The notes: generated from the letters alone by a model not told the origin. 64,000 nt of DNA from Odobenus rosmarus divergens (GCF_000321225.1 NW_004452171.1:168837-232836), one strand, 5' to 3'; shown: positions 1 through 12,890, counted from the first letter of the stretch. Program-made: numbers and translations.

Positions 1-95
1 GTAGGTGTTCAGAATGGTTTGATCCCTATTCAGCTGAATTCCTGAGACCAGACGAAATCCAGGTCTCCTACTCCTCCGCCATCTTGCTCCGCCTT
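1..95 (-). mobile_element. L1 5'-UTR end (element continues left of window)
   Basis: Read on the minus strand, this begins with a GC-rich start containing 'gcaagatggcgg'. It continues through 'ggagtaggagacctgg' and 'tagggatcaaaccattctg'. This matches my memory of the 5' UTR of carnivore L1 elements, whose first bases carry a YY1-type site (AAGATGGCG) that positions Pol II initiation. The homology stops near base 95, where unrelated AT-rich sequence starts, so this looks like a true 5' end rather than an internal break. The rest of the element would lie at lower coordinates outside the window. Whether it is full length cannot be seen. Confidence 0.6.
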
Positions 96-659
96 CCAAT
101 CACATCCTACTTTTAAACAGTGCCTGACATGTGATAAAGACTAAATGCCTCTTGCATATATTAAGTCATTATTTTATATTGGGTAATACCCAAGAATAAA
201 CCTCAAATTCTTGATGATTAATTGTATATTGTTGAGCAATGGACTACAGTCCATCACAAAATAATAAACTAAATTTAGTGTATTCAGTGATTTTAAGCAT
301 ATTAAATTGTCTAAAAATCTCAGGAAAAAATTATAAGTTTGAGGTAAGGACTCACATTTCTGAGTCAGAGAACATGAATTTATTTAGGTCACAGAATAAA
401 ATACACAGTCAATTCAGTGGGTATTCTCTATAGATAAGCTAGTAATAAATGTCTCATGTCACTGAATTTACTGTAGTTTTCTTGCTCTGTGAGGATTTAA
501 TTGGTATTCTTTATTAAATTCCTCCAGTGAAGTGATTTTTAAATAGGTAAACAGTCATTTGGAGATTTAAAAAATGCTTCTCTATACCTTAGTTTATATT
601 TCAAGTATATACATACATATATTCGAAAAAGAAATATATATATGAAAATTTTGTGTAGC
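96..659. other. AT-rich unique sequence, nothing recognised
   Basis: No repeat, splice-bounded open frame or RNA gene is recognised. A short run rich in TATA and ATAC lies at about 600-645. Confidence 0.5.
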
Positions 660-800
660 AGGTATTATCCTCATTTTAAAAATGCAACCAAGTTAAAAAC
701 AAACAAACAAACAAAAAACAAACATGTGGTCAAGATCAGAGTTAATCAGTGACATAGTTGGTGGGCAGCTAGTCAAGATCTTCAATCTGAAAGTCTAGAG
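660..800 (-). mobile_element. MIR SINE relic
   Basis: 'ggtattatcctcatttta' followed by 'ggtcaagatcagag...cagctagtcaagatc' follows the reverse complement of MIR (tRNA-derived CORE-SINE). A (CAAA)n expansion at about 698-722 interrupts it. It is strongly diverged, as expected for an element that predates placental radiation. Confidence 0.5.
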
Positions 801-1734
801 ATACTGCCCTTTTGTCTCAACTAAGGAGAAACTTAGGGAAATGAAAAGAGAAAGAGAAATGAGGAGAAGAAAATCAACATAATCCTTTTACTGGGATTCC
901 AACACCTCTGTATAGTTGTTTTTTTTTTTTTTTTTGAGAGACACCTGGATTCTATTATTCTGTATAGTGTTTTTGACTCAGCAGAGTGCATGTACCCTGG
1001 TTGGAAAATAATCTTTATAATTTAGTTAAGGAAATTAGAATTGTTCTTCATTCTCTAGGTTTTCAAGGATACATGGGGGACGAGGAGAAAAGGTGAAGAA
1101 AAATATAAGGAAAATAATCTGAAGGATATCTTGGCTCAGTCATCTGTTCGCTTTGTTGTTAAGCAGAAACATTTTTTAAATGTAAAATATCTCAGCCAGA
1201 TGATTGATGATTTAGGAGAATTAGGTGGATCTTAAATTAGATATTTTCCTTCATATTTGTTGTCTGTTGCATTGGAAAGCTCAGGATATATACATATATA
1301 TGTATTTGTATATAAGTATATATGTATATATATGTGGTTTTGTATACACATACACACACATACATATATATTCCCAAGCCAAAAAGTTCAATAAGAACTA
1401 AGTGAGCTCACAGGTTCTACAAGCTAAATTAAAACAATATTTCTTGAATCATGGCATTTATAATTGTGTCCTAAATTTCTATATGTATTATATTGTGATT
1501 ATAGTTAATGAATATGATGTAAAACATATGAAAACTTAAAAGGGTATCAGTAGACTGTTTTCCTGAAGTAAAAGGTTAGTTGTGATAAGTTGAACTGAAT
1601 ATAATTAAACCCAAGCCATAATTTCATTTGAATTTATCTTATGGGCAATGAGAATCCATTTTTGTCATCAGGTCACTTGAGGTATAGAACTTTAGAATGT
1701 TTTCAATGTTTTCCAGGATTTCTCTATCTCTATC
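801..1734. other. Unique noncoding stretch with simple repeats
   Basis: Contains a T-run at about 921-937 and a TA/CA-rich simple repeat at 1285-1370. No coding or RNA features are recognised. Confidence 0.5.
1285..1370. repeat. TA/TG/CA-rich microsatellite
   Basis: Alternating TATA, TATG and CACA units over about 85 bases. It is imperfect and interrupted by 'ttgtatataagt' and 'tggttttg'. Confidence 0.8.
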
Positions 1735-1930
1735 CTGTTCTTTTAGGCCAGATTATTTATCGTTGTGAGGTCTGTCTTATACATTCTAGAATATTTAGCA
1801 ACATCCCTGGATTCTACCCACAAATGCCAGGGGCACCTTCCCTCCCTTCTCCATTGTGATAACCAAAAATGTCTCCAGACATTGCCAAATATCTCCTGAA
1901 AAGCTAAACACCACTCAGTGGAGAACTGAG
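1735..1930 (-). mobile_element. MER5-type hAT-Charlie nonautonomous transposon relic
   Basis: Reads as the reverse complement of MER5A/B: 'attatttatcgttgtgagg', 'agcaacatccctggattct', 'accaaaaatgtctccagac', 'attgccaaatatctcctg'. MER5 is a short terminal-inverted-repeat element mobilised by hAT-Charlie transposase and long inactive. A second copy lies at 29.5 kb. Confidence 0.75.
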
Positions 1931-2104
1931 CATTATTCTATTCATTTGTTTCTCCTGTGACAATTTGTAATAGACTTCAGGCTTTTTAGCCCAAATATAA
2001 ATAATGTTGCATAACATTAGAATGATAAGCTTAGAATTTTAGGTGTGAGGAATAATAAAATACATCATACTTTTATATTTTCTATAACTATATATATATA
2101 AAAC

Positions 2105-2300
2105 CACTGACTGCATATTCACTATATGGCAGGAGCTTTTCAAACAGTTCTTAATATTATTCAATAATTAGACTGTTTCTACTCCATTTTACAAGAGGAT
2201 AAATAAAGCATAACCAGTACCAAGTCACAAAGCTAGTCTACTGATGTTTGACTTGAGTTCCTTTTGACTCTGAAGTCCTGGTCTCCAACTATATCAGCTG
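2105..2300 (-). mobile_element. MIR SINE relic
   Basis: 'ccattttacaagaggataaa', 'gtcacaaagctagtctact' and 'tgactctgaagtcctggtct' follow in order the reverse complement of MIR (its tRNA-derived 5' part lies to the right). A TA-rich run ends just before it. Confidence 0.7.
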
Positions 2301-2826
2301 GAAGAATAAAGATTGTTGGGATATGAATACAGCTGGTTATCTTCCTTTACTCCTTTTTAAATCTGTCAATTTTAGATTAAATGGTGCTATCTCTGCTGAG
2401 TTCTTGATGAGGAGTCAAGGTGCCTCATCCTTACCAGTTCTACGCCTTACGAACTAGGTGAGCCAACACAATTCACTTAGACTACATTACTTGTGAAATC
2501 TCAGTGATCTTGAAAGAAATAGGGCAGAGCCATTACTTATTCTATAAAACAAAAGCTCATGACAATACCTTGATATAGAAGTGAATAAATATATATTTTG
2601 ACAATCCAATAGCATAGTTTAGTTTATGGAGAATAAAAGGGAAAAACAAACTCCCCACAAATGCAAACAACTTCCGAATCTAAACTAAGTATGGGTGGGA
2701 GACTTAATAGCAATCACCAAGCTGTCCTTAAAAGGTTATCCTTAATTTTGCAAAAATATTTGCAGTGTAAATTTTGGGCCAGCAGGGCATGGTCTGTATT
2801 TTTCAAAAACCAATAAAATTATAACA
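2301..2826. other. Unique noncoding stretch
   Basis: No repeat family, long open frame or RNA gene is recognised. Confidence 0.45.
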
Positions 2827-2839
2827 ATAGGAATATTTT

Positions 2840-3061
2840 TTTAAGGTTTATTTATTTATTTGAGAGAGAGCGAGCATGTGAGGGGCAGAGGGAGAGGGAG
2901 AGAGAATCTCAAACAGACTCCACACTGAGCATGAGCCTGATTCGGGACTCTACCCCGTGACCCTGAGATCACGACCTGAGCTGAAACCAAGAGTCAGATG
3001 GTCAACTGACTGCATCACCCAAGAGTCAGATGGTCAACTGACTGCATCACCCAGGTGCCCC
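2840..3061 (-). mobile_element. Carnivore SINEC with internal 32-bp tandem duplication
   Basis: On the minus strand: head (ggtgcctgggtgatgcag), tRNA-related body, CT-rich region and (AAATA)n tail. The TSD 'ataggaatatttt' is at 2827-2839 and 3067-3079. The tRNA-like region holds two exact adjacent copies of a 32-base segment (2989-3020 and 3021-3052), so this copy is longer than its neighbours. The A-box area is mutated ('gggtgatgcagtcagttg'). Confidence 0.93.
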
Positions 3062-3079
3062 TAGCCATAGGAATATTTT

Positions 3080-6000
3080 AAATGTCTATAACAATTTAGT
3101 GGTTCGGGAAATAACACTTTATAATTAAAAATTCCAAAGAAAGTAGTTTTTTCCCCTCATTAAAAAAGTTATTGGAGTTGAGCAATATGTGTTTTTTTCC
3201 CAAATATCTATAATCTATCTACAACAAGGAAAAAAAAGTAAGAAATATAAAGGTCTTTATTTTTCAGTTTTTGTTTCATAGTTATTTTTCCTTTATTAAA
3301 TAACAATCACACTACTGAGCTATAGAGCGAATAGTGCTGTGGAAATGCTAACACAGTGTTATTTAATGTGCTACTTAAGCTAGTCTGTGCAGAGATAATC
3401 TACACCATCCTTATTATTCATATGACTTGGAAAAAGTATATTCAATCAGAATTGCCTAACTGAGTTAGGACCTCTATTCCCAACTTATTAGATAGTGTTG
3501 AAATTTACATTTCTAACTTGACCAAAGTTTTATAAAAAAAAATCCTCCCCTTCCATGATAACTCTAGTCCTCCTCCCATCTAATAGTTTGCCCTGCAAAT
3601 TTGTTCTTGACTGAGCACAGGTGAAAGGTAGGTTTGAGGATAGAGTGTGAAACTCAAGGCCAGAAAGGTGGTCTGTTTACAGATACACCTCACTGATTTG
3701 GAATAGAATGCAGACAACTCTGCAACTTTTGAGACTTGTTACTTCTACTTGAAAGTATAAAATAATATACCACCACGATAAAATGCTTATTAGGGAGATA
3801 TTGAAAAGTGAAGAACAAAATACCTGACCCTTTATTCATTAATCAACAAATCAGGTAGAGGGCAAGAACATCCTGATTTTTCCATAATTCTCTACCTAAT
3901 TCCATAAGAATTCCTTAATTTCTCCACACTCCTCAGGGTAAGTGGTGGTTGTGATTGAGCTCACGCACTTGGACTTTATGTAAAGGCACTAATGTAAGCC
4001 ATGGGATGTGTTTGTTAGTTCTGAACATAAAACATAAAACATTGGCTGGTTTGAGATTCTGTTGTGATCATCCAACCAGTACCACTTAGAAATATGCTTG
4101 GCTTTGAAGGCAAGAAAAAAAAATTGAATCTGAAAGATGGATTTGGAGCCAAATCATCAAGAATAAATGTGAGGAAGTCATCTGAGGGCTATATGCAAAC
4201 CTATAAACAATGTGCATGTGTACGGTCTTATGTTCCTTGGGTTAAAATAAAATAATAAACAGATGTTGGTAAAACATTTCTGATCCTGGGTTGGCATTCA
4301 ATGGGAAGATAAAAGAAAAGAAACAAACAACAAGAAAAGAATATTAAGAATTGAAGAATGCAAACTTTAGTCTAAAATGGGGCCGGCCTAAAAGAACATT
4401 GTGCAGCCTATTCCAATTTCCCACTAAACACTTAAGAAAACAAGTTAAACCAACAACAACAAAAATAAATAAATAAAAATGCCTATCATTAAAAATTAAG
4501 CCCGACAGCAAGACCATTATAAGGATTTAAAGGAATTTCCATGAAATTCAAAATCTGTGTTGCTACATGGGGAATTACAACCAAGTCTAACAGAACAGAG
4601 CAAATCTGTAGGCTTGAAAGGACGGAACAGACTTTTTCCCCTGCACTCTTCTTTTTGATTCAGATATCTTCAATTCATGAAGAAATAGTTATGCTAGTAT
4701 TTTTTGACAAAGTGTTATGTAGAGATGTTGTCATTACTAAAGAGCTTGTTATTCCAAACAAAAGAACATATTATCGAGAAAGTATTTTTCTTAGATTTGT
4801 TGTTAATATTTGGAGAAGAAATCCAAATGTTTTGCAAGGATTTGTGTGATAGAGTATTGTAGCTGGAGGCCAAGTATTCACTGAGGGTTTACAAAAACAT
4901 TTATCTGAGTATACCCACTGAGTCCTTCAGATCTGCCATGCCCAACGGTGCTCAATTAAAGATGATAGATAAAAAAAAAAAAAAGGTAATAATCTATCCT
5001 GAATTGGACCACCTTCAAATTTGGCTGCAATGTATTAAAAGATCAGTAGGCAAGTTTCAAGATCATTTCATATAACATTGTCTTCTACACCTGCCAGGTA
5101 AGCAGGAAAATCCTCACTTGCAGCAAAGTGGGAATAATCAGTACCATCAGAAAAGAGTTTGAACATTCCCAACTTCTACCCCTTTATCCCTCCATAAAAT
5201 AATAATAATATTAATAAATAACAAGGTAAAGAAAGGGGAAATCTGACATTCCACTGGAGTCCTCAGCATGAACGACCTGGACAAGAAAGGAGAATCCAAA
5301 TAAGAAAGGGAAAGGAAGCAACATCAACAACAACGTTGCATGTAAGCACACGTGAGCGCGGGCGCACACACACACATACACACACACACACAGCGGAACG
5401 CATTTCGCAGCAAATACAATGGAGACATAAAGAGAGACCTTCAGAGCATAGGAGCTGTTCCTGGAGTCAGTAAGTGTTATAGAGATTCTAAGCCTAGACA
5501 GACAAAAAAGTTCCTTGCTCCTCTGACTTATGTAGACAAAACTTTATCTTGACGACAAACATGGTTTCTGAAAACTAGAGACAGCTAATTAGGCTGTCAG
5601 ATTTTGCCGTAGGTAATGGGAAACCTTTGGCTACTTACTTCCTTCTCCTTCCCACTTCCCACTTTGACCACAGCTTTTGCAATTCTACTTATTTCTTTCC
5701 TTCTGATGGTCTCTTCTTCATTCACAGGTCTCTGAATAGAAAATATAGATTTTCTTCTAGAAAATGAAGATTCCCAGTTCTTGGTATTTCTCTACAGTGT
5801 TTAAAATGGCTCAGTAATTTGAGTCACCACTTCCTAGCATAATATTAGATCTTTCAATAGTAGTTTAAAAATCTTTGCAAACTTTTTATGAGCTTCCTTT
5901 CTAGATTATAATATTCTTGGATCTGTGCTTTATACCAAATTATATCTGTATCAGAAGCTTCTCCACAGTAGAATTTACACTCTGTTGATTTCAATTGTCT

Positions 6001-6964
6001 GTTTCTTACCAAACACAGCAGTTCTCATTGATTGTGATTAAACAAAATCTAAGTACTTCTGGTTCCTTTTTCCAACTTTTTTCAGATAGTTGGAATGCTT
6101 GTTCTTGTGGAGAATTACTTCAGGTTGTGACACTATGGTACAGTTGGTAATTTTCTTGAGATGCTTCTTTTTGTTTTTGTTTTTTTATTGATGTACAGAG
6201 ATGCTTCCTGCTATTAGAACACACATGGAAGCAACAATTTTTTTCCCTCTCAAATTCAGGGTTATGTTTCCAATTTTCTCTAAATATAGAATTACTTAAC
6301 TTGGTGCAAAGTAATCTGGTACAAAATGACTGGTATACTACAATCTTCTTCAGAAACAGTAATTGTTCTATCAAGTCAACTCGAGTCAAGTTGCTATGGA
6401 TACTTGAAGTTCTGTGGTAGAGAATATGCTGGGGACTCCTTGAGATGAAGTACATTATTAACTTTCTGATGGAAATTCTCCACGTGAAGGAGAGAGTTAT
6501 CCAGAAAGTTGTTCCATTTATGATCCCACTTTACATTAAAATGGTTGTTTGTGCAACTATTTTATCCATATTAAACATAGTAATTTCCATATGATCTCCT
6601 TGGCTCAGAATTCTTTAAGGAGCTGTAAGACATGCCATGAAAAAAACGTGCTTGACACCTTAGAATCAGAGTGTCCGAAAGGAAGTCCTCCTTGTTTTCA
6701 CTCTCAGTGGTTGAGGCAGCATACTAATACTGTTTTAATACTTAAAATTGGGTCAACACCATATTAAACATGTGGATATGTAATTGGACTCAGGATTCTT
6801 CATCTGAATGTTGATGAGATATTGCTGTTACCTTCAAGATGCTCCCCTGCATTAAACTGCCTTCTCAATTTCCTTTGCCACTCTCCTTCACGCAGCTTTT
6901 TTCCCGACTCACCACCTTGTCCTAACTTCGTGTCTTTGCTTGGTTATCCTGGCTATGTAAAATA
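3080..6964. other. 3.9 kb noncoding stretch, mostly unassigned
   Basis: No gene or confident repeat is recognised apart from a CA microsatellite at 5364-5392. ORFs of 60-111 codons here (for example 6120-6455 minus) resemble no known protein and lack splice or start context. Ancient repeats too diverged to read by eye are likely. Confidence 0.45.
5364..5392. repeat. (CA)n microsatellite
   Basis: CA dinucleotide run with one TA interruption, preceded by a GC-rich 'gagcgcgggcg'. Confidence 0.9.
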
Positions 6965-7080
6965 GCTTCATTCATTCAAAAAATATTCACTGAGACCCCA
7001 GTGTGTGTTCTAGTTTGAGAACAAATGGTGAGGAAGACAATCAATGTCCCTGCTCTTAAGGATTTTTCTTTTGAGGAGAA
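6965..7080 (-). mobile_element. L2 3'-end relic
   Basis: 'ttcattcattcaaaaaatat' followed by 'cactgag', 'gtgtgttctag' and 'aatgtccctgctcttaagg' follows the reverse complement of the LINE2 3' end. That end normally reads as TTCAACAAATATTTATTGAG followed by a 'ccctgccctcaagg' section. Confidence 0.6.
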
Positions 7081-7099
7081 GATATCAAAGAGCTATATG

Positions 7100-7898
7100 C
7101 ACTGCCATGTTTATTTAAACATTATTCATAATAGCCAAGATATAGAAATAACCTAAGTGCCATCAACAGATGAATGGATAAAGGAGATATTCTATCTACC
7201 TATCTATCTATCTATCTATCATCTATCTATCATCTATCTATCCATATGTATATATAGATACATATGGATAGATATGGATATGCATATATAATATATATGT
7301 AATTATACTATATATGTACTATATATGCATATAGATAGATATGGATAGATATGGATATTCATATATAATATACATACAACTATACACACACACACAGTGG
7401 AATATTACTCAGCCATGAGAAAGAAGGAAAGCCTGCCAGTTGTAACAACATGGATGGACCTCAAGGACATTATGCTAGGTGAGATAGGTCAGAGAAAGAC
7501 AAATACTGTTTTATATCACTTATATGTGGAATCTAAAAAAGCCAAACTCACGAAAACAGAGAGTAAAATGGTGGTTACCAGAGCTGGTGGATGGGGGATG
7601 GGAGAGATGTTGTTTAAGGGTACAAACACGTAAGACAAGTAAATCCTGGAGATGTAATGCACAGTAGAGAGAATATAGACAACATTGTATTATGTCATCA
7701 AACTTGCTAAGAGACTAGATCTTAATTATTCCCAAGACAAAAGGAAATGGTAATTCGGTGACAGGATGGAGGTGCTAAGTATGGCTACGAATGCAATCAT
7801 ATTATAAAAATATAAATGTGTCAAATTGACATGTTGTACACTTTGAATTTATACAATGTTATATGTCAAATATATTTCAATTAAAAAGAAATCGGAGT
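7100..7898 (+). mobile_element. L1 3' end (ORF2 C-terminus and 3' UTR), split by microsatellite
   Basis: Begins with the L1 motif 'ttattcataatagccaagat' and 'gatgaatggataaa'. It is interrupted by a TATC microsatellite and resumes at 'gtggaatattactcagccat'. Translated 7397-7633 starts MEYYSAMRKKESLPVVTTWM, a classic mammalian L1 ORF2 tail; the frame then runs into noncoding 3' UTR. The element ends near 'caattaaaaagaaatc'. It is a dead 5'-truncated fragment with no reverse-transcriptase or endonuclease domain. Confidence 0.88.
7191..7396. repeat. (TATC)n / TA-rich / (CA)n compound microsatellite inside L1
   Basis: TATC units at about 7198-7243, then GATA-type units mixed with ATATGGATAG blocks, ending in a CA run. 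It lies inside the L1 exactly between the 'ggataaa' and 'gtggaatatta' motifs, where it replaces the short L1 sequence 'atgtggtatatccatacaat'. Confidence 0.88.
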
Positions 7899-8239
7899 CA
7901 TCATCATGTACTCTGGAGAGTTCCTAAAAGGAAAATTCTGGATCCAAGAGCACGAAGGTGTTCATACACCTCACAAATTTGCTTCCTACTCATCATGTTC
8001 CTCTCTCTTCTCTCTGGAATTCCTAGGTTTCCTTTGTGGCAGTTGAAAAGAGGCAAGTATAATTTTGCATAAGTGTGGCTTTCTTCCTGATTTAATTATT
8101 CCCAGAGCTGTCTGTCTCTTGACTGACATTCTCTTGCCACCCTAATCTATTTTACCCCAACATGATGTGTTTTTTGTTTTGTTCTTGAAATGTATGCAAA
8201 TCCTAAACCAATTTAAAATATCTTTTCTGTCATTTAGTG
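7899..8239. other. Noncoding stretch, nothing recognised
   Basis: Unique AT-rich sequence with no recognised feature. Confidence 0.4.
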
Positions 8240-8400
8240 AAGAACATTTAGCATTTAGTGTTGTACAGTTTATAAAGTCATTTTCTATGTGATCTAATTT
8301 AGGCCTTCTAAACAGGCTTTGCAAGATTAGATGGTAATTATTCACATCTTCACAAGGAAAAGAAGAGAGAGAGATGTTCAAATCCTGCTTCTGGTTCCAA
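8240..8400 (-). mobile_element. Possible MIR relic
   Basis: 'tatgtgatctaatttaggcc' and a diverged 'agatggtaattattcacatc' resemble the reverse complement of a MIR middle section. Divergence is high, so this is tentative. Confidence 0.3.
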
Positions 8401-11400
8401 AACCAATACATAACACAGTCAGAATTTGGATCTCTAGCTTTTGTTTTTTTCCTTTTTTTTTTCTCTTTCTCTCTCTGTAATTGCAAGACACAATAATTCA
8501 TGGGAAATCAAATTGTTTACGTTCTGTAATAAAATGCAACAACTCTGGTCCTTACTTTCAAAAGAGAGACTGACATTACATCAGAGGACATGACTCAAAT
8601 GTAATGAAACTTTCTTGACTTTAAGGCAGGAGCAGTGTGGTGCCTTTTCGACTGCCTTTCTGCTTCTAAAAGCTAACCTACATCAGCTGCTTCTTAGCAC
8701 TGTGTCTGTGATTCCCGAGAAAATTTGGAATCAACCCCCCCATTTAACTGAGTGCTCTTTTCTTCATGTTTTAGAGGTTTTCTGTTAAATTATGAAAAGA
8801 AAATCCTTTTAACGTAACTATAAGCAAAACTTGCTTTTGTCACTAGCACCCTGTAGAAACCAAAGATGAACATTAAATTACTCTGGGCACATGGCCACTT
8901 GCCAGTAATTATTCAATATGAAGTTTAACCAAGTTTATCTAGAAGACGAGGACCATGTATACACAGCTAAAGGGAAAGACATGGTTAAAGTAATTATCTG
9001 GCATATTCCCACAGTGTAGACAGTCAGTCTGGCTCATTTAGACCAAAAAGTAATAACCCAGCACACTCTTTTTGCCAAAAAGAGTTATTTGGCAGATCAC
9101 CTCAATGTGCCTCAACAGACGAACATGAAATCTACAAGATGCCAAAAGAGAAAGAAAACATAACTCCCCTCGGATATCAGAAAACCTACAGACCTACAGA
9201 CGGCACAAAGGGGAGCTTCAAAGAGGATGTGCTGGGGATGGAGACAAATGCTTTAAAATGCTATGACCCTTTCTGAGGCTTGTTCTAGAATTTCATCTTC
9301 ATTATCCATGCATCATGATTGCTTCATTAATTCTTCCCCTGAAACTTCTTTTCTTAGATGTCATTTTTTTTTCCTAGGATATGAAGATCAGACTTCTCTA
9401 TATGATCCAAGCCCTATGGTTTTTTTGGTGATTAATCCAATGCACTAGATAATCCCACCCTGAAATTTTCTTCTGTGTTGGCTATTGGGGTAGGAAGAAA
9501 AAGAGACATTGACCGAGAAGCACCAGGCTTGTTCCCTTGTTAAGTATAATACAGATCTCACTATCCTATGCAGACAATCGATGCCCTTTTTTGTTTGTTC
9601 TCCCTTTTGCTTCATTTCTCTGTGGTGGTTTCTCAAATGAAACAAACTTGACCTACCACCACACTGAAGTCCTCTGTATAGAGAATACCATTATTCATAC
9701 TAAACACTAGATTTTTCATTTTTATTACCAAAATAGAAATGATGGCTATTCTTTTCTCTTTTTTTGTTTTACTGATGTAGACAATATTGACGAAAAATTC
9801 AATTAGGTTTTCTTTTGCTGTTTGTTCTGGTGAAGCAGATCGATCAGGGGCCCAGAGTCTGGAGACAATTCTAGGATCTAATCACCACACCCAGCTTGTT
9901 TCTCCTCTCCTTTCAGGAAGACAACTAAACACACAGATAATATTGCAGTTCAGCTCTTGGATTTGTTCTGTTCTTCACTTTCTATGTTTTCACACCAAAA
10001 TGACTAATCATTGTATTTGACTAAAGGAAAGCAGAACGCCTTAGAAGAATTTGGGTGCCAGCTCTTAAGAATATGAACCCACACAAATAAATTCTTGCTA
10101 ATGAATTCACAGAACTGTTCATTTTATTATTATTATTATTATTATTTGCTTTATTGTGTTTTCACTATTTTTACTTTCCAGCCATTTGTAACAGGAGTGA
10201 TGAACCAACTATTGTAGTTCTAAGCTGAGAGGTGGGGGAGAAAGTTCAGCTGAATTGTATATATGATTATAGACAATATCTATCACTATATTTCTAAATT
10301 TTGCTGCAGCAGAGTCTTGAACCAGTTGGTGTAAAACAAAGATTTAAATGTTAAACAAAAACAAAAACAAAAAACCGTAAGCTTTTTTTTTTTAAATGCA
10401 ATTTATATTTTTTCTTAGCTCTTCTGATTCTTTGCGGTGATTTGAAACCTATGTAATTGACTTGGAATCATCTTGGTGCAATTTAAAAGCAACACTCTGC
10501 AGTTACAGAATACAAAAAGAAAGAAAGAGGAATTGAAAAGGAGTGTATTTATAACCTTGGTCATAGGTATCCTCAGAGTGTTTCTGTTTTAATAATTAAT
10601 TAGCTTATCAGTTCAGAAATGTTGAAATGACTTTTGGAATCCCATGCTCTAAGGCTGTTGGCACCATACATGTTTCCTGACTGTGTTTCCTTAACTTTCC
10701 ATTTAATTTTTTTTGCCCCTTGAAACTAAAATCATTTAATGAAATCGGACACTTCAAGGCCACTGACTGATCTTCTGAGCAGGAGGTATGCAAAGGTGGC
10801 CATTTCTGTTAAATTACAGCCCCCGTCCAGGTTGGGAGACATCATTTTAAAGCAGACAAAGGGCAATGCAGTCAGGAATGCTAAGAGACATAACTAATAA
10901 CAAGGAGCGGGGGAAAAAGAATAATATGAAAAAATCTGAAGGGAAAATAAATTCAACACGCAAAAGAGAGAAGATCGGGGGCGGGTGGAAGGAAAAGGCA
11001 CATGTGCGATTTTTTTCCCCGCTTATTCTATTTCCTTTATGTTCCCTAGTTCAGGGCCGCTAGTAGAAGATTGATACATTTATTAATTCTCCATGCAGAA
11101 AGACAAACAGTGGACTCAGTCCAGTGGGATGGAAACGTCTGGCCCCAGGTGTCCCTACGGGATCTTCCAAGGTTGCCTAATGGTCTTTGACCACACAGAT
11201 CCAGTTAAGGAATACGGTATCCATTCTCTAAAATCTCATTTAGACTCATACATAAAATAAAAGCATCCTGTCATAATGCACTGGTTTTCTCTGGTTCTTC
11301 TTTTTATTTCTCTTGGTTAATTTAAAATGCAGGGCTAAGGGGGAAAAAAAAAACAATTTAAAGGATGTTCAAGATAGTCTTTGGAATATGAATTTTCTTT

Positions 11401-12890
11401 TTAAATTGCAAGAACATAGTAAAATAAATCATGTCTTTCTGCATAAAGTGATATTTAGAAACTACTTAAGCAAATATCCATGGAGAGATATTTTCATCTA
11501 ATTTACATGTTTATTAACTTAAGGTTTGACTTTGAGGAAATGACAAATTATGAGATCTATTCAATTAGGATTAATACTGGCTTTTTTTATTTTAAGCAGT
11601 GTTCAAATTATTGTTTATTGGTGTAGTCTTTTTTTTTTTCTTTTTTCTCCCCTTTATTTTGGAGTGGAGCCTTGCTGTTTTCCATTTTTAGAACACATGT
11701 TGGATCTTAGATGCTTAATGAGTATTAACAAATTTCTACATTTTAAAAGTATAAGTGGAATCATATTCATTTAGCAGCATTTCTCTTCTCTCTCGGTCCG
11801 ACTATGCTGACAGCAGCAGCTAAAAGCAGAAAAATCATATGGTCTAAGGTATTCTGATTTTAATTTTGGTTTTCAAAGTAAGTCAACGTAGGTCAATTGT
11901 TTGAGGCTCCTTTAGATACATTTCTGAAATTTTCTCAGCACAAGATGAGGTTAACTGCTACCTTTGTATTACAGAGCACCCAGGCTTTGTGCAAGTAAAT
12001 ATATTAGGAAATTATTATAAAAGAAAAAATCACCACTTGAAAATCAATTTACATATAAACCTGAAAAATAAAGTGATTTAAGTTTGTGTTCTGGATAATG
12101 AACTGGAAAGGGTATTATTTTACAAATGTGTTCAGTTATGTCTGTTTATGTTATTAAGTAGGATGAGATAAAGTATATATTCAAAATTTTTTTAAAGGAC
12201 AGAATACATCATTTTAAGTAATTAGGTCCATTTATCTTAAGTTTATGTTTCTTGGGGTTGGTTCCTGAAATAGACCATGAAACGAACCTATTTAAAAGAT
12301 CTGTTTAAAAAAAGAGAGAGATTTTCAAAATTTGTTGAACACAGAATATCTAACATAAAATTTCAGTTAACTACATTAAATACAAAATGGTAAAACTCTA
12401 ATTTTATGTGTAAATTTATTTTACTGTTTGTAATATTCTAAGATTCAGATTTTGGTAAAAAAATGTCAGTTCAAGGCAAATTAAAATATTTGGTGGGTAG
12501 ATAAACTATATATATATGTACATAATCCTAATATTAAATATAATTATGTATATGCTTATATGTATATATACTTTTATAGGTATAGCTTTATGTGTATATA
12601 CATTTACCTACATGGTTATATTTGCTAGATGTGAAATACGTATTCATAAAAACACTTCATGATGTTATCCACCCTAAAATACAGCTCTGTGAGAGAGTAC
12701 TGTACTGGTTGTGAGCACCTAGACTTTAAGGATAGCTATTTTAAAAGTAAATAAATAGAAAAATGTTTTAAAGCTTGAATTCCAACCTTGCTCTATGTAT
12801 CAAGTAGTTAAATGTAAATATAGAGATTTTAATGGAATAAAAGCAAATATAGGTGATGTTTTAAAATAAATTTTAAGTGGAAAGTTCTTT
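8401..12890. other. 4.5 kb noncoding stretch, unassigned
   Basis: No gene, RNA or confident repeat apart from an (ATT)n run at 10122-10147 and A/T-rich simple patches at 12505-12605. ORFs here are at most about 78 codons and show no family resemblance. Confidence 0.45.
10122..10147. repeat. (ATT)n microsatellite
   Basis: About eight consecutive TTA/ATT units. Confidence 0.85.

Noticed and set aside
7198..7260. Regularly spaced TATC units, considered as a CRISPR-like array
   Set aside because: Four-base units with no spacers, in a mammalian genome: a microsatellite.
7397..7633. 78-codon ORF with clear protein similarity
   Set aside because: It is the C-terminal tail of L1 ORF2 in a truncated element, annotated as part of that mobile element rather than as a gene.
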